Shown here: one piece after another, positions 1 through 11,106 of the stretch | Position numbering within the stretch: position 1 is the stretch's first letter | Layout: the number at the start of each line of letters is the position of its first letter | NCBI RefSeq assembly: GCF_024166365.1 | Contig: NC_064835.1 | Span: 62,662,607 to 62,726,606 of the forward strand | DNA: 64,000 nt | Origin: Elephas maximus indicus | Taxonomy: Eukaryota; Chordata; Mammalia; Proboscidea; Elephantidae | Direction of reading: 5' to 3' | Made by a program: the position numbers and the translations under genes | The notes under the pieces: generated by a model | Databases searched by the model: none | Told to the model about the DNA's origin: nothing | The model's input: the letters and a program-made list of their open reading frames with translations, nothing else

Positions 1-54
1 TATTATAGAACATCTGCTATATGCTGGGTATGGCAAAATTGTAGCAGTGAATTT

Positions 55-158
55 TTACCACAACCTAGGAAAAATCATAAATCCTAGTTTATAAATAAGA
101 AACAGAAGGCTCAGATAGGGTAAGCCGCTTGTCCTGATCACAAAGCTATTAAGAGAGG
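55..158 (-). repeat. MIR SINE fragment
   Basis: The stretch reads like the reverse complement of the MIR 3' half: a GAAAC-GAGGCTCAGA-like block, then a TTAAG/ACTTG-like block and an AAAGCTA block. It is an old tRNA-derived SINE fragment shared by all mammals. Its end forms the left arm of the palindrome at 139-185. Confidence 0.6.
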
Positions 159-185
159 GTGAGGCACCCTCTTAATAGCTTTGTG
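139..185. repeat. Short near-perfect inverted repeat
   Basis: The left arm (139-161) and right arm (165-185) are reverse complements over 21 bases, with a 2-base AG bulge in the left arm and a 3-base loop. The left arm is the end of the MIR fragment, so the right arm looks like a local inverted duplication of it. The arms can pair as a hairpin; nothing else shows that it is transcribed. Confidence 0.85.
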
Positions 186-189
186 GCCA

Positions 190-597
190 GGCTTCTCTGG
201 CCATGACTACTTTGTCCTTTCCCTGGGGAACTGACATTCTCAGGGTCTCCTCTTACAGCTGCAGCAGTGGGGAGAGGGGTGCTTCTGGGAGCTTCCCTGA
301 GCAGGTTCACCTCTGCTGTGTGGGAACACACCGCGGCTTGGTTCTGGGAAGGGCCCTATTAGGGCTCACTGTTGGGTATGCGAGGCCCAGTGACAGGACG
401 GGTGGATTCAGCTGTTATTTATGGGTCCAAGTGCAGGCAGCTGACAAGGCACAGGATTAGGCCCCTGCCTGCTCTAGGGCTCCAGGTTCCTGGAAGGCAG
501 GATCTCGTGTTCTACGCTCTGAGTCTCCACAGAGCTCTTTGTACAGTGCCTTGGAGACTCTAAGATCCTGTTTGTGGTTTATAGAGCTCCAGGCTCA
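190..597. other. No gene seen; single-copy DNA
   Basis: Mixed-composition DNA. Short open frames exist on both strands but have no recognisable domain, start context or splice pattern that I can support. Confidence 0.5.
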
Positions 598-715
598 CTG
601 CAGAAAACCTGGATTCTGGTCCAGCCCTATATCTAACTTGCTGCGTGACGCTGGAAAGTCACTTAACTTCCTTGTGACGTGGGATGATAGCCTCATGGGG
701 TGTTGGGCCCGTTAA
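598..715 (+). repeat. MIR SINE fragment
   Basis: It follows the MIR core and 3' half: GGATTCTGG..CCAGCCCT, CTTGCTG-GTGAC, GGAAAGTCACTTAACTTCC. The copy is very diverged. Confidence 0.6.
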
Positions 716-779
716 TGGAGACACCATTTTGTCTTTTAAGCGCCTGCCACACCTGGGTGCTGTTCTAGCGCGGCCTGGA

Positions 780-1090
780 GAAGGCACCGGGATGTGAGCT
801 GACCTTGGCACCTGGAGCCTGGAACCGAAGGCCGCAAGGGCAGGGCGGACGGAGAGCGTCCATTTCTCGCCGCAGGCAGCAGGGGGCGCGCGCAGACCGT
901 GTGATACGGGTGCGGGCCAGCAGAGGCGTGCGAGCGGGCGTGCGGCGAGGGAGAGGCTCCTTCCTCGGGGGCCTAGGAGTGAGGGCCAGCTTGTTCTACA
1001 GACCCCTCAGAAGCGACGGGAAATGAAGCAGGCTGGGGAGCAGGGGCGGGGCGTTGTGCCCCGAGGGTGGTAGAGGCTGGGTGCGGGGAG
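780..1090. promoter_or_regulatory. GC-rich block with CTCF-like site
   Basis: This ~300-bp block is rich in CpG and G runs compared with its flanks. It contains a strong CTCF-like motif at 876-890. It could be a small CpG island or a boundary element; no exon can be supported beside it. Confidence 0.4.
876..890 (+). promoter_or_regulatory. CTCF-like motif
   Basis: GCAGCAGGGGGCGCG agrees with the CTCF core (CCASYAGRKGGCRSY) at all but about one position. Factor binding is inferred. Confidence 0.5.
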
Positions 1091-1429
1091 TGGCGCTGTG
1101 TCGGAACCCGGGACCGACGGCTGTTCTTGGGCTTGCGGAATGAACGCTTCCTAACAGCTGGGAAGAGTGTGGAGTCAACTGCAGGAGACCCCCAAATGCC
1201 AGAGCCGAAGAGACCCCACTTTTCGTTTGGTTCCCCACCGACCTTGGAGAGTCTCGGAGCGAGGAAATGAACTGCTCCTACGCGGTCACGCTGGGAGGCG
1301 GCAGTGCGGGGGTTTAGGGGAACCTATTTTTTTTTTTTTTTTTATCTTCCCGCTCCCAGACCAGAGCCCTTGCCAGCCCCGAATCTGCTGCCAGCTGAGG
1401 CCCTTCTGTCCTGATAAGAGCTTATAGCC
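1091..1429. other. No gene seen; poly-T tract inside
   Basis: Moderately GC-rich DNA with a poly-T run near 1327-1343. No recognisable coding or repeat content apart from that tract. Confidence 0.4.
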
Positions 1430-1925
1430 AGCTTTTTCCCTGATAGCCAAACTAAACGTTACATAAAAATATACCAATACCGAAATTATTCTTAAGAAAG
1501 TTAAAGTCCTCCATCATCCCCCAACGAAATGACCACTGTGAGCAGTATTTTTCAGATTTATTTCTCTTCCATGCACACACCTAACATATATCTTTATAAT
1601 AATGATTTTCACAGAAATTGAATTACCTTATATAACTGTTCTTCAACTTGCTTTTTCACTTACTATATCGTGGATAGGTCACTGTGGCAATGTATATAGC
1701 TCCACCTCATTTTCTAAAACTGGTTCTACATGGCCCTGCCAGACATCATTGAGCCAGCCCACCACTCATGGGTCTGGAGAGGGTTTTCCATTTTCCCTCA
1801 TTTTCTCTGTGCTCCCTGCATACCCTCCTTTAGGAGAGATTCCTAAATGTGCAATTTCTGGGATAAGAGAGAGGCTCATGTGCTTTGTTGGTTGATGTTG
1901 CTGAATTTCCTTGCACAGAAGTTGC
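1430..1925. repeat. Ancient L1-type fragment
   Basis: Segments near 1560-1720 (CACTTACTATATCGTGGA, then ATATAGCTCCACCTCATT) and 1835-1925 (AATTTCTGGG, then GATGTTGCTGAATTTCC) resemble common old L1 3'-end sequence. Divergence is high and the subfamily is not assigned. Confidence 0.4.
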
Positions 1926-1929
1926 CTGG

Positions 1930-2745
1930 TCAGTATGTCCACCCATGGCGAATGACAGGTCTTGATGGGTTTAGCCACAGCCTCTCTCAAGGTAGAAGCT
2001 GAACCCCTACCCCCCAACTCTTGAATCTGGTGGTTGGCGGAACTGGTCACTTCTGGCAGACCAGCAGCTCACTAAGGAACTTAAGGGAGGGTGAAGAGGA
2101 AGGGAGGGCATGGTGGTGGTAGCGGGCGGCGGGAGTATTGCTTGGTGAGTTCAGAAGCAGCTATGGCATGAGAAAGGACTTCATAACACATCCAAGAAGA
2201 GGGGTGATTACAAAGTGGCCTTGCCCCCTCTGGGGCCAGAAGAGGAGCAGGACAGTCAGTCAATCTCAGGTGGGTGTCCCTAGGAAGGAAATTGTACCAT
2301 TCCTGGGGGAGAGGGGCCCACATGGGCACAGGTCCCCCAGGGGCCAGCTAGCTCACTGCCCTTTCAAGGCCCAGCATCTGTGTGGAGATGGGAGAAATCC
2401 TACCCCTGGGCACACCTTCCAGCCTCAACAGCCTGTCTTTGGAGAAGGAGGAAGGCAAGGACCCATGCAAAAATGGAACCAGATGTAAATAGGTTCACAG
2501 GCCGTCGAGATGGAGAAGATCTGAACCACTTCCTGGAGGAGCTGGTTGGGAGGCAGCTGGGCCTTGGTAGATGGGCAGGATTTGAGCCCTCCGACAATAC
2601 TAGGCAAAGGCATGTTTGTAGGAAAGGGCATGAACTGAGGGTGAGTGGGGGGAAGAGGCAGGGCAGGAGGAGCTCTGGCTGGGGATGTGGCAGAGGCTGG
2701 TGGTACAACATCTTACAGGGCCTAGGAGAGGAGTTTGGGGATTCA
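1930..2745. other. No gene seen; single-copy DNA
   Basis: Unremarkable purine-rich single-copy DNA. Overlapping open frames up to about 160 codons exist, but the longest run into the neighbouring L1 fragment and have no recognisable domain. Confidence 0.4.
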
Positions 2746-2753
2746 GGGCTATT

Positions 2754-3206
2754 GGTTTTTTTTTTTAATAATTTTTATTGTGCTTTAAGTGAAAGTTTAC
2801 AAATCAAGTCAGTCTCTCTCACAAAAACCCATATACACCTTGCTACATGCTCCCAATTACTCTCCCCCTAATGAGACAACCAGCTCGCTCCCTCCACTCT
2901 CTTTTCATGTCCGTTTTGCCAGCTTCTAACCCCCTCCACCCTCTCATCTTCCCTCCAGGCAGGAGATGCCAACATAGTCTCAAGTGTCCTCCTGATCCAA
3001 GAAGCTCACTCCTCACCAGCATCCCTCTCCAACCCACTGTCCAGTCCAATCCATGTCTGGAGAGCTGGCTTCAGGAATGGTTCCTGTCCTGGGCCAACAG
3101 AAGGTCTGGGAGCCATGACCACTGAGGTCCTTCTAGTCTCAGTCAGACCATTAAGTCTGGTCTTATGAGAATTTGGGGTCTGAATCCCACTACTCTCCTG
3201 CTCTCT
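2754..3206 (-). mobile_element. 5'-truncated L1 3' end
   Basis: This is the 3' untranslated end of an L1 in reverse orientation. It begins with the complement of the tail (poly-T, then TTATTGTGCTTTAAGTGAAA) and runs to CCCACTACTCTCCTGCTC. The same sequence recurs at 31443, 54806 and, plus-strand, 17187 and 44216. The 8-base direct repeat GGGCTATT at 2746-2753 and 3207-3214 fits a target-site duplication. No coding part remains. Confidence 0.8.
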
Positions 3207-3367
3207 GGGCTATTCTTGTTACCTCTGGGGCCCTAGGAGATCTGGTTAAGACTCTGGACAGGTGCCCTGGGGCTGCTGGAAGCCTGTCAAAGGCTCACTT
3301 CCCAGAGCAGCCGAGGACTCGCTGAGACCTCGAGCGGCGATCAGCGCGGAGCAGTGCGGTTTCCTGG

Positions 3368-3382
3368 GCACCAGGGGGCGCC
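3368..3382 (+). promoter_or_regulatory. CTCF-like motif
   Basis: GCACCAGGGGGCGCC is an almost exact CTCF core at the edge of the CpG island, on the same strand as the site at 876. Confidence 0.55.
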
Positions 3383-4071
3383 GTCTCCCGCTGCGCCGTC
3401 CAGAGCTGCCCGGCCCGGGAAGCGAGGGTCCTGCCTCTCTCCAGACTCTGCACCCTCAAGGTTGGCTGTTTGTCCTTCCCCACCCCCAACCCGGAATCCT
3501 TTCCTCATGCTTCTCCAGGCCGACGGTTAAGTAGGGCTGTGCGAGTGAGGAGCGGGGAGGTTAGAGCCAAACCTGAGGACGAATTGAGGAGGGTCGGAGG
3601 GTGAGCCAAAGGAGGCAATGCTCGGGTGTCGTCCCTCCACCAGCCTGACCTTTTCCCCTTCCTCCGCCCTTTCGCTTGCCTCTCGACCCCACTCCCGTCC
3701 CTCTGCGCTCTCTCCCGTGACCGTTCTTCCCTGTTTCCCTCATTTTATGTACCATCCACTGCAACGTGTATGCTTATTTTGGGTAGGGTACAAAATTCAT
3801 AACTTCGGAAGTGAGACCAAAAAAGCCATTGTCCCCCCACCCCGGGGCCTGCCTCCTTCTCTGAGTCGCCCCGCCCCTGTCTGCGTGCGGCCCCAGGGGC
3901 CAGGCCTCCCCTGGGTTGGGTGGGGAGGGCCGCGCAGGAGGGTCCCGGCCTGCACCCCCGCCCCCACGACAGGCAGATCAGGGCCAGGCCGGCGCGCCGC
4001 GGGCGGAATCCGGGGCCGGGGATTGAGGCGGCCCCCAGTGTTTGCCCAGCGCCCGCCCCCACCGCCGCGCG

Positions 4072-4282
4072 CCCTAATCTCCGTTACACTTGCAAGTTGG
4101 CTTCCTGCCCCGGGGCCCTGGCTCCCCGAGCAAACAGGCCGAGCGCGGCTCTGCATCCGAAATGTGGCATTTGAGCCACGCCGCGCAGGAAAGCCAGGGC
4201 GCGGCTGCTCTGCGGTAATTGCCCTTCTCCGCCCCTAATCCCCCGGCTGCCCCTCCCGGCGGCTGCGGCCCTGTGATTAGGG
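4072..4282. promoter_or_regulatory. Three CCCTAATC homeobox-type motifs
   Basis: CCCTAATC occurs at 4072-4079 and 4233-4240 on the plus strand and at 4275-4282 on the minus strand. TAATCC/TAATCT cores are the known preference of bicoid-class (OTX, PITX, CRX, GSC) homeodomains. A TAATTG core lies at 4216. The clustering inside a CpG island suggests a regulatory element; binding is not shown. Confidence 0.35.
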
Positions 4283-4345
4283 CGGGAGCCGCAGGCTCAG
4301 CCCCGCTCGGAGGGGCCATACCCACCCTGGGCCTTGGAGCGCGTT

Positions 4346-6088
4346 GGGACACCCTCCCCCCGAGCCGTGGTCCGTCTGGACTCAGGGGTGGAGGATGTCC
4401 CTGCAAAGGACATGGAGACTGCGAGACTGTGAAGTGACAGATGGGGGAAGGGTAGGGAGGGAAAACCATCTGCCAATTTGCAAAGGGAGTCGAGGCCAGA
4501 CACAGGACACACCCGGGGGTTTAGGGAGACCAGACTACAGGCCACTGCTCTGTCCAGTATCATGAAATAGGGGGAGCCGAGGACCCACAAGGGTATAGGC
4601 TGGGTATGAACCCACCCTGAGGGCTCATTACAGACCTCGAGTCCCCCAAACCACCCTCAAGGGCCCCAGTGCCTCTGCAGTGGCCAGGACCAGCTTCTAA
4701 TGGTCTGCTCAGAGGGCCCCCGGCCTACAGGGCCCCCGTTCAGTCAGCACACGAGTACCAACTGCACGCCTGCTAGAGCAACAAAGGAGCCACGCCAGGC
4801 TCCAAGCAGGGAAACAGACGTTGCCTTTTACACAAGTAGTTAATGACAGAGGTCAGTGCAGAGGAGAGAGATGGGGTGCTATGGGATCCATTGCGGGTGA
4901 ACCCACTGAGGCCTGGGTGATGGCTTCACCAGGACAAGTCTCTGTTCCCAGCTGGGGTGAGCTTTGTTTCTTCTCTCTCACCTCCTACCTTCCCTCCAGG
5001 TCCAAGGCCCGCACCCTTTCTTCTTTCCCTTCCCAGAATAGGCACCCAGGCCTCAAAGGGCAAGACTTTGCCTCCCTGGACCTAGGCCCACAACTTAAGC
5101 TTGGCTTCTCTGTACAGGGGCAAAGATTGAGATGCAGTGTCCCTTGGGGATCCAGGGAGCAGGGCACCCTGGACACCCTGAGGCCCAGGTAAGGAAAGCT
5201 TGGGCCAGCGGCAAAGGCCGATCCAGGGTAAGTGGAGCTTGCAGAAACAGAGCATAAAGGCAGAGATGTAGCGAGAAAGCAGGCTTCTGCTGAGAAGACT
5301 CACTAGCAAACTGAAAGGTCATCCCTCAGTGCCTCGTCCTAAAGCTCCTGAACAGGGCTGGGGCTAGGGTGAAGGAAGGATGCACCTAAGATAGAAATTT
5401 TAGGGAGGTGCTGACTCTCTGGGGCATGCAGGTGTAGGCTCGGCGCCTGAGAGTGAATGCCTCCTTAACTTTTGTGCCTTAGGTGCTTCTGTCACCAGGC
5501 CAGTGGTAGGAGTGGCTCAGGAGGGGCACAGGTCATTCCATGGGGGAGAGGGGGCAGTAAAAGCCAAGCTGATCAGATGAGGCTTTATTATACAGAGGTC
5601 AGTGCCAGAAAACTCTCAAAGGACAGGGAAGCACCAAGAATCACCTGGGTAGAGGATGGTGCACAATAGTGAGGACTGGGTGTTTTATACACCCAGCACA
5701 TACCAGTATGTCATCTAATGCTAGCGTAGGGAGAACAATGTGCCCGTGTGCAGGGGAGTCTAAATAATGATTAACAGGGTTGTTGTTGTGCTAGCTAGGT
5801 AATGGGTTTATGTAGACATTACCGTGAAGTCAGGTGTGTTTTTTCCTGGCCCAGGTCACTGCTCGGTAAGGTACTCTGGTTCTTCCCCAGTTCATTTGTG
5901 GGAAGGATCCACCTCGTATTGTTCAGGACCCCCTCAGCCTCCTTGCCCATCCTAGTCTCAGACTGGCTGTCACTGCGCATAAGAGAGCCCTTCCCTCACT
6001 TGAGGCAGCCCCAACCACTACCCATTGCCCTGTTGATTTGCCTCCTAGCCCCGAACCTGCCCTGACACCATCTTTGCTATTTACCTGG
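4346..6088. other. No gene seen; single-copy DNA
   Basis: Single-copy DNA of average composition. I found no repeat family, exon with convincing splice sites, or RNA gene. Confidence 0.4.
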
Positions 6089-6300
6089 TGGTTAACCTTG
6101 GGTGGTGCAAACAGTTAACACGCTTGCTGCTAGCTGGAAGGTTGGAGGTTCGAGTCTACCCAGAGGTGCCTTGGAACAAAGCCTTGGTGATCTGCTTCCA
6201 AAAAAATCAGCCACTGAAAATCCTATGAAGCACAGTTCTGCTCTGACACACATAGGGTCCCTGTGAGTTGGAATCAATTCGATGGCACCTGGTGGTACTG
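6089..6300 (+). mobile_element. AfroSINE, long form
   Basis: tRNA-derived SINE. The head has GGTTCGAGTC (B box) near 6146-6155; the body has AAAATCCTATGAAGCACAGTTCTG; the tail has GTGAGTTGGAATCAATTCGATGGCA. Copies of this longer form also lie at 13356 and 19141. It is non-coding and depended on a LINE for mobility. Confidence 0.85.
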
Positions 6301-7040
6301 GTAAGTACTTGCTTGGTACTGCCTCCCAGCTGGGACGGAAGCTGCACAGGGCAGGGGTGTCATCCCTCACAGCTACCTCCAAGAGCGGTAGCTAGCGGGC
6401 AGTGAGTGCTGAATAAATTGCTGATGAATGAGTAATGACCCTGGATCTCCCACCCTCCTCTCCCCCAAGCCTGAATTCTCCCCTCTAGACATGGCCTTGC
6501 TTTACTTCAAACCCCACTTAATCCTCAGAGCCTGCACCTAAGTGTGCTCATGTGCACAGTTGGTGTGTGTTTGTTCTCACATCCTCTGATATCAAGCCAG
6601 GCTTCTCTCTCCAACCGGACACCGAACTCCCTGAGGGCAGGGACCAAGCCTGGCCAGGAATTCCTTGTTTTCCCTGTAGAACCCAGCCCAGAGCGGGCCT
6701 CAAAGTATGCTGCTTATTGAAGGATGAAACCCAGGGCCTTTACCCCCATCTGAACACTGTGACGAGTCCTCCTAACGCCTTATTTCTGGTTGGAGGCTGA
6801 TCCAGGCCACGTGTCTCGGTAGTAGCAGAGCTGGGGCTGAAGCCAGGCTCTGGCTTTCTGGAAGCCTGATCTTTCTACCCAGACTGTATGAACGCCTCTT
6901 TTTACTCGATAATCACATCAGGCAAATTATAAAGATACAATACTCGCTGCCTCCTGAATGTAGGCATGGGTCGTTGGGGGCTTCTCAGCTCTTCTCGTAG
7001 CTACCAGGTCCTTGGCCACTGACTCCAATGAACATGACAG
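6301..7040. other. No gene; weak L2/MIR remnants
   Basis: The stretch at about 6613-6735 (CTCCCTGAGGGCAGGGACC..., then CTTATTGAAGGATGAA) resembles an L2 3' end. The GCTGAATAAATTGCTGATGAATGAG near 6408-6432 resembles an L2 tip, and 6790-6900 resembles a reversed MIR. All are very diverged. The rest is single-copy. Confidence 0.4.
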
Positions 7041-7390
7041 TGTCTGTGTGAGCTGGTGGGAGTGCGTATGGTATCTGTTGGGGGTATGTGTATGTGTGGT
7101 GTCTACTGTGTATATGAACGTGTGTGTCTAGGAAGATGTGTCTGTGTGGTGTCAGTGAGGGTGTGTATGGATCCTGTTGGATGTGAATGTAGGCTTGTAT
7201 GGGGGTGTTGCTGGGTATGTGTGTCTGTTGAGTGGGTGTATATGTGGTAGCTCCTCGATTGTGTCTGCGTGTTTATAGTGTTTGCTAAGGGTGAGGGTGA
7301 GTGGTGTCTGGGGGTGTATCTGCAGAGTGTGTGCCGTGCTGGCGGGGGTGTGTGTGTAATTCTGCTCTGCGTGCGTGCAGGTGGCCGGGT
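7041..7390. repeat. Degenerate TG-rich minisatellite-like tract
   Basis: About 350 bp dominated by TGTGTG, GGTGTCTG and GGGGGTGT variants on the plus strand with no strict period. The frames across it are low complexity and not coding. Confidence 0.75.
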
Positions 7391-8989
7391 GCCTGTAGGC
7401 TGTATCATGATGCTGCTTTCCGGAAGCCTCTGTGTAAAATGCCTGGTGATATGCCCCCACCAGAGACCCTAGACCAGCTAGGGAGGCATGCCGGAAAGAT
7501 TTGGGAAGTCCAGTGCCTCAGGAGGTCAGGAAGCTGAGGAGACCCAGGCAGGGGCAGATGCTGACTGGGAGAGGGACACAGAGAATGGTACCTGGAGACC
7601 TCGAATCCTGTTGTATACAGATGGCAACACCCCCTGCACTGTACAGATCTCAGGCAGAGCAGGGGGATTGACATGTCAGGTCTGGTTCTCAATCCAGGTG
7701 ACACATTCAGGACAATTCAGGAGAGGAGCCCTGATAGAAGGCTGAGCTCAGGTGGTGGAGAGAGGTAAGGCAGCTCTGGGGGGCTAAGGCAGCCACTGGC
7801 CCACATGGCACCCTTCTGGACAGATGCAGCCCCATGCCAGGGCAAAGGTCTTGGTGAAAGGAGCAGGAGCTGGTTCTCAGCCACATGCCCCCTGGTCAGG
7901 GGGCCTTGTGCAGTATACTACCTGCCCAACTGTACATGGTGGCCCTGGACCATGGCCTGGGAGCCTATGATCTTCCATTTCCTCTAGAGGCTGATAGGTG
8001 ACTGGGTGAAGGTGCTGCACAAGGCCTGGCTGGGAAGAGCTGGCTTCAGAAGCAGGACAGCAGGAGACCTGTTGGCTAGGCACACTGTCTCCTGGGTCCC
8101 AGGCTGGCCTTCACAGCAAAGGCAGGGCAGAGGGCACCAGCAACCCGGAACTGTCTTGCTCCACAGAATGCAAGAATGGCCACCCATCAGCCATGGGAGA
8201 TCTAAGATGGGGAAGACAAAAAAGCAGAGGGGAGGGCTGACCAGAAAGGAGTCTGACAAAGGAGGAGAGAGGCCTCCCAAACAGAAACAGGAATCACCAA
8301 GATGACCCACTAACTGTATATGTAAACTCGAACCACTAACTTAGTGCTGGCCTCAGTTTTGTCATCTGACTAAGTGGGGTGGGATGCAATGATTTCCCAC
8401 TGACTCAAAAAAAAAAAAAATTTTTTTTCCCCACCAGTCACACAGAACTGGCCTGGCCTAGGACTGACTTGGTCTTGCCTTTCCCAAGGCCCTGTCCTCA
8501 TTCCCATGAATAGCTGGCTATGGGGTGGGCAGAGTGTTGTTGGCTCAGTGAAGCCCATTTCCAGACTGAAACCCAGCTCAGGGCTCATGTCTTGCCTTCT
8601 GGAACACTGTGATCACACGTGAACAAAGGTGCATCACTATTGTCTGCTTTTCGTCCAAGAAGGGCTGTGTCTTTTAACACGATTCAGGAATCAAATTTGG
8701 AGCCCAGATCTCTAGACTTCCAGGGCTGAGATCCTGGGAAGCTCCAGCCAAACTCCAGAGCTGATGCAAGCAGCCGGAACTATTTCTTTGCTCACTGGGG
8801 CCCAGAGGACAGACAAGGGCAGTGAATCCTGGGCCTTTGGAGGTCAGGGAGAAAGTGGAGGAGGAGGAGGGAGCTGGCTGTCTCTGCTCAGAGGAGGGAG
8901 GGGGAGGCGATGAGCAAGGTTTTTCACTCCTTCAGTAAAACAAACAAAAAAAATTATTTCTCCTATTTTCTTCTCTGAGATTAATGATA
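7391..8989. other. No gene seen; single-copy DNA
   Basis: Single-copy DNA with an A14/T8 tract near 8407-8428. Purine-rich stretches near 8190-8290 and 8850-8915. No exon or repeat family could be supported. Confidence 0.4.
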
Positions 8990-9350
8990 AACTGTCTATC
9001 CCCTAAAAGAAAATGATAAAGGCTCTAATTTTACTTGGAGGCTTAAAAATGCCATTTCTACGCAAAACAGGGAGCCCGTAATCAGACCTGAGCGGGGCAG
9101 CGCTTTGATAGAAAACGTTTTCCTGTTTCCCCCTATTCCTTCCCCTCCTTTCCTTCGCAAACCAAGATGCCCAACAGCAAAGAACAATGCTCAATAAAGT
9201 GAAATAATATTTTAGTCAAAATAGGCTGAAACTGCTCCCAGCCAACTGTAAATTAGCATTTTGAGGGCAAATATGCAGACAATTTGAGATAATGAAGCCT
9301 GATTATTCAATCCAATGAATGTTAACTAGGGGCTGAGGCTCCTCGGCCTT
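8990..9350. promoter_or_regulatory. Candidate conserved non-coding element
   Basis: A compositionally even, AT-leaning block without repeat signatures. It has many short cores typical of developmental enhancers: CAATAAAG, TAATATTTTAGTCAAAATAGG, CTGATTATTCAATCCAATG, GTTAAC and CTTATCT (GATA-like). No open frame of note spans it. Conservation is inferred from texture only. Confidence 0.25.
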
Positions 9351-9444
9351 ATCTCACACCCTTCGATTTATTTTTTTAATCGTTTCACATTTGAACTCTT
9401 TATTTGTTTCTGTTTTATGCACCCTGTCCCTGTCTCCCTCGTGT

Positions 9445-9494
9445 ACACACACACACACACACACACACACACCCCACACACCCCACACACACAG
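9445..9494. repeat. (CA)n microsatellite
   Basis: An uninterrupted CA run (9445-9472) followed by CCCCACACA variants. Coding frames over it are artefacts. Confidence 0.95.
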
Positions 9495-10776
9495 TCTCTC
9501 TCCCTTTCTCCCCTCCTCCACTCCTGTCCAGGCTGCAGAAGAGGACCATCATAGGGACTGTCAGTCTGTCCACGTAGCCTGGCCATCGGGTCTGATTCAG
9601 CAAGCCCAATGAAGCACCTACTGTGTGCACAGTCTTTTGTGGAGTGGAAAGGGGAATAAGAGGCTAATATGCATTAAAGACAAGAAGACACAGGCTTTGC
9701 TTTCCAGGGCTCAGAACAGGGCTGGGTATGGGGCATAGAAAAGTCACCTGTGTGTATAAAGGAGCATGTTGGGTGTGTGTGAAGTAGAAGATTCAAGGTG
9801 GACATGAAATCCAAAACAACAGGAGAAATACCATTCAAGTCCTTCAACCCACCCCTCTTGAAAGGCTCATGGGAATCCCTGTTGCCCCCAGGAGCCACGG
9901 AAACCTTTCTTAAATTATTCTGGGTTCCAGGTAAGAATGACTTCATAATTTATAAAGCCCAGTGCAAGGTGGAAATGCAGAGCCCCTTCTTCAAAAATTA
10001 TTGAGAACTTCATGATGGGGATGGCAGAGCATGAACCCAGGCTGAGGTCCTTCTGAGCAGGGAGACCTGTGTGACTGCTCAGCTCCGACACCTGTGAAGC
10101 CGGCTTGGCCCCAGGAGCAAAGTCCAGCCTCAAAGCTGGGGGAGGTAATCCAAAAAGGCTTTCTGAAGGAGGAATGAGGTCACTCTCAAGTGAGCAGTGA
10201 TGTTCCTGAAATGCTGGGGAGAGTTTTGGCTGACCAGGGCTAGCCCCGGGGTAGGGGTGGAGTGGGTTAGCCAGGAACCCTAAGTCTCTGAGCAGCTGTC
10301 AGCACAGCTGTGTTGCCCCTTGGCAGTGTCCATTATCCAGTCCAGAAATGATACTCCCACCTGGGCGAGGGTTTCCCCCATGCTTCTGTGCTTCCTTGGG
10401 CCTCAGGCCCCTTTCTTTGGGGTGGGGAGGGCTGAGCACATGCTCCCCTCTTTTCCTCATCAGTGCCTGTCCCCCCAGTTCGTTCCCTTTCCCTCACAGC
10501 TTCTGCCTGGTGCCTGCCCCTGCAGCTTCCCCTTGCCTCTGTGCTCATTGAGTGCCCTCCATGGTGTGGGCGGTGCTAAGTCTTCTCTCAGCATGGCCTC
10601 ACCCCTTCTCTGCCCTTCTTCTCAACATGCCCACTCCCATTAGACCTGACTGACCACTGAATCACTTGTGTACCCCCAACACCTCTGCTCACACTGGGCC
10701 CCTCACCTGGAGTGTCTTCCCTTCCTTCAACCCTCTCCTCCCATCTATTCTATTTCCATTCATCTCTTTACTCCCA
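9495..10776. other. No gene seen; single-copy DNA
   Basis: Single-copy DNA. A pyrimidine-rich stretch lies at 10370-10760. A 107-codon open frame at 10320-10643 has no recognisable domain and is Ser/Pro/Leu-rich as expected from such composition. Confidence 0.4.
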
Positions 10777-10936
10777 GGAGCCCTGGTGATGTAGTGGTCA
10801 GGAGCTTAGACCGCTAACCAAAAGGTCAGCAGTTTGAATCCACTACCTGCTCCTTGGAAAGCCTATGGGGGCAGTTCTACTCTGTTCTATAGGGTCGCTA
10901 TGAATCAGAATCGACTTCATAGCAAGGGGTTTGGTT
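10777..10936 (+). mobile_element. AfroSINE, short form
   Basis: Starts GGAGCCCTGGTGATGTAGTGG, has the B-box region AGTTTGAATCC, and ends in the (T)GGTTT tail. A typical ~155-bp copy. Confidence 0.95.
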
Positions 10937-10956
10937 TAGTTCTTCACACCCAGCTT

Positions 10957-11106
10957 TGATGTCAGCCAGCCCTGGTTCTATGTCCAGCTCTGCCCTTTAT
11001 TACCGTGTGCTCTTGGGTAAGCTATTTCACCTCTCTAAGCCTCAGTTTCCCTGTAAAAAAGTGGGGATATATTGGATCTTGTCCCGTGAGGTAAGTGTGA
11101 GCATGG
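10957..11106 (+). repeat. MIR, split by LTR insertion
   Basis: MIR-like: CTCTGCCCTTTATTACCGTGTG, CTTGGGTAAGC, CACCTCTCTAAGCCTCAGTTTCC, CTGTAAAAAAGTGGGGAT. The copy resumes at 11617-11655 (GTAAAGCCCTCAGCACAGG) after the LTR, so the LTR landed in an existing MIR. Confidence 0.75.

Larger units (their letters stand above)
3280..4345. promoter_or_regulatory. CpG island
   Basis: CpG and G+C content rise sharply, most strongly at 3290-3420 and 3840-4345. The island carries a CTCF-like site (3368) and three CCCTAATC motifs (4072, 4233, 4275). Such islands usually mark promoters or developmental enhancers. I see no convincing exon, splice donor or TATA element next to it. Open frames of about 120-206 codons on both strands here are the stop-poor effect of high GC. 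Confidence 0.7.

Noticed and set aside
3618-4238. 206-codon open frame across the CpG island
   Set aside because: Frames on both strands are open here because of composition. There is no domain, and the start has no support.
7041-7390. Possible Cys/Val-rich small protein in the TG-rich tract
   Set aside because: The residues follow from TGTG repeats; this is low-complexity DNA.
10777-10936. tRNA-like boxes that might suggest a tRNA gene
   Set aside because: These belong to AfroSINE heads. The cloverleaf is degenerate and the copy continues into a SINE tail.
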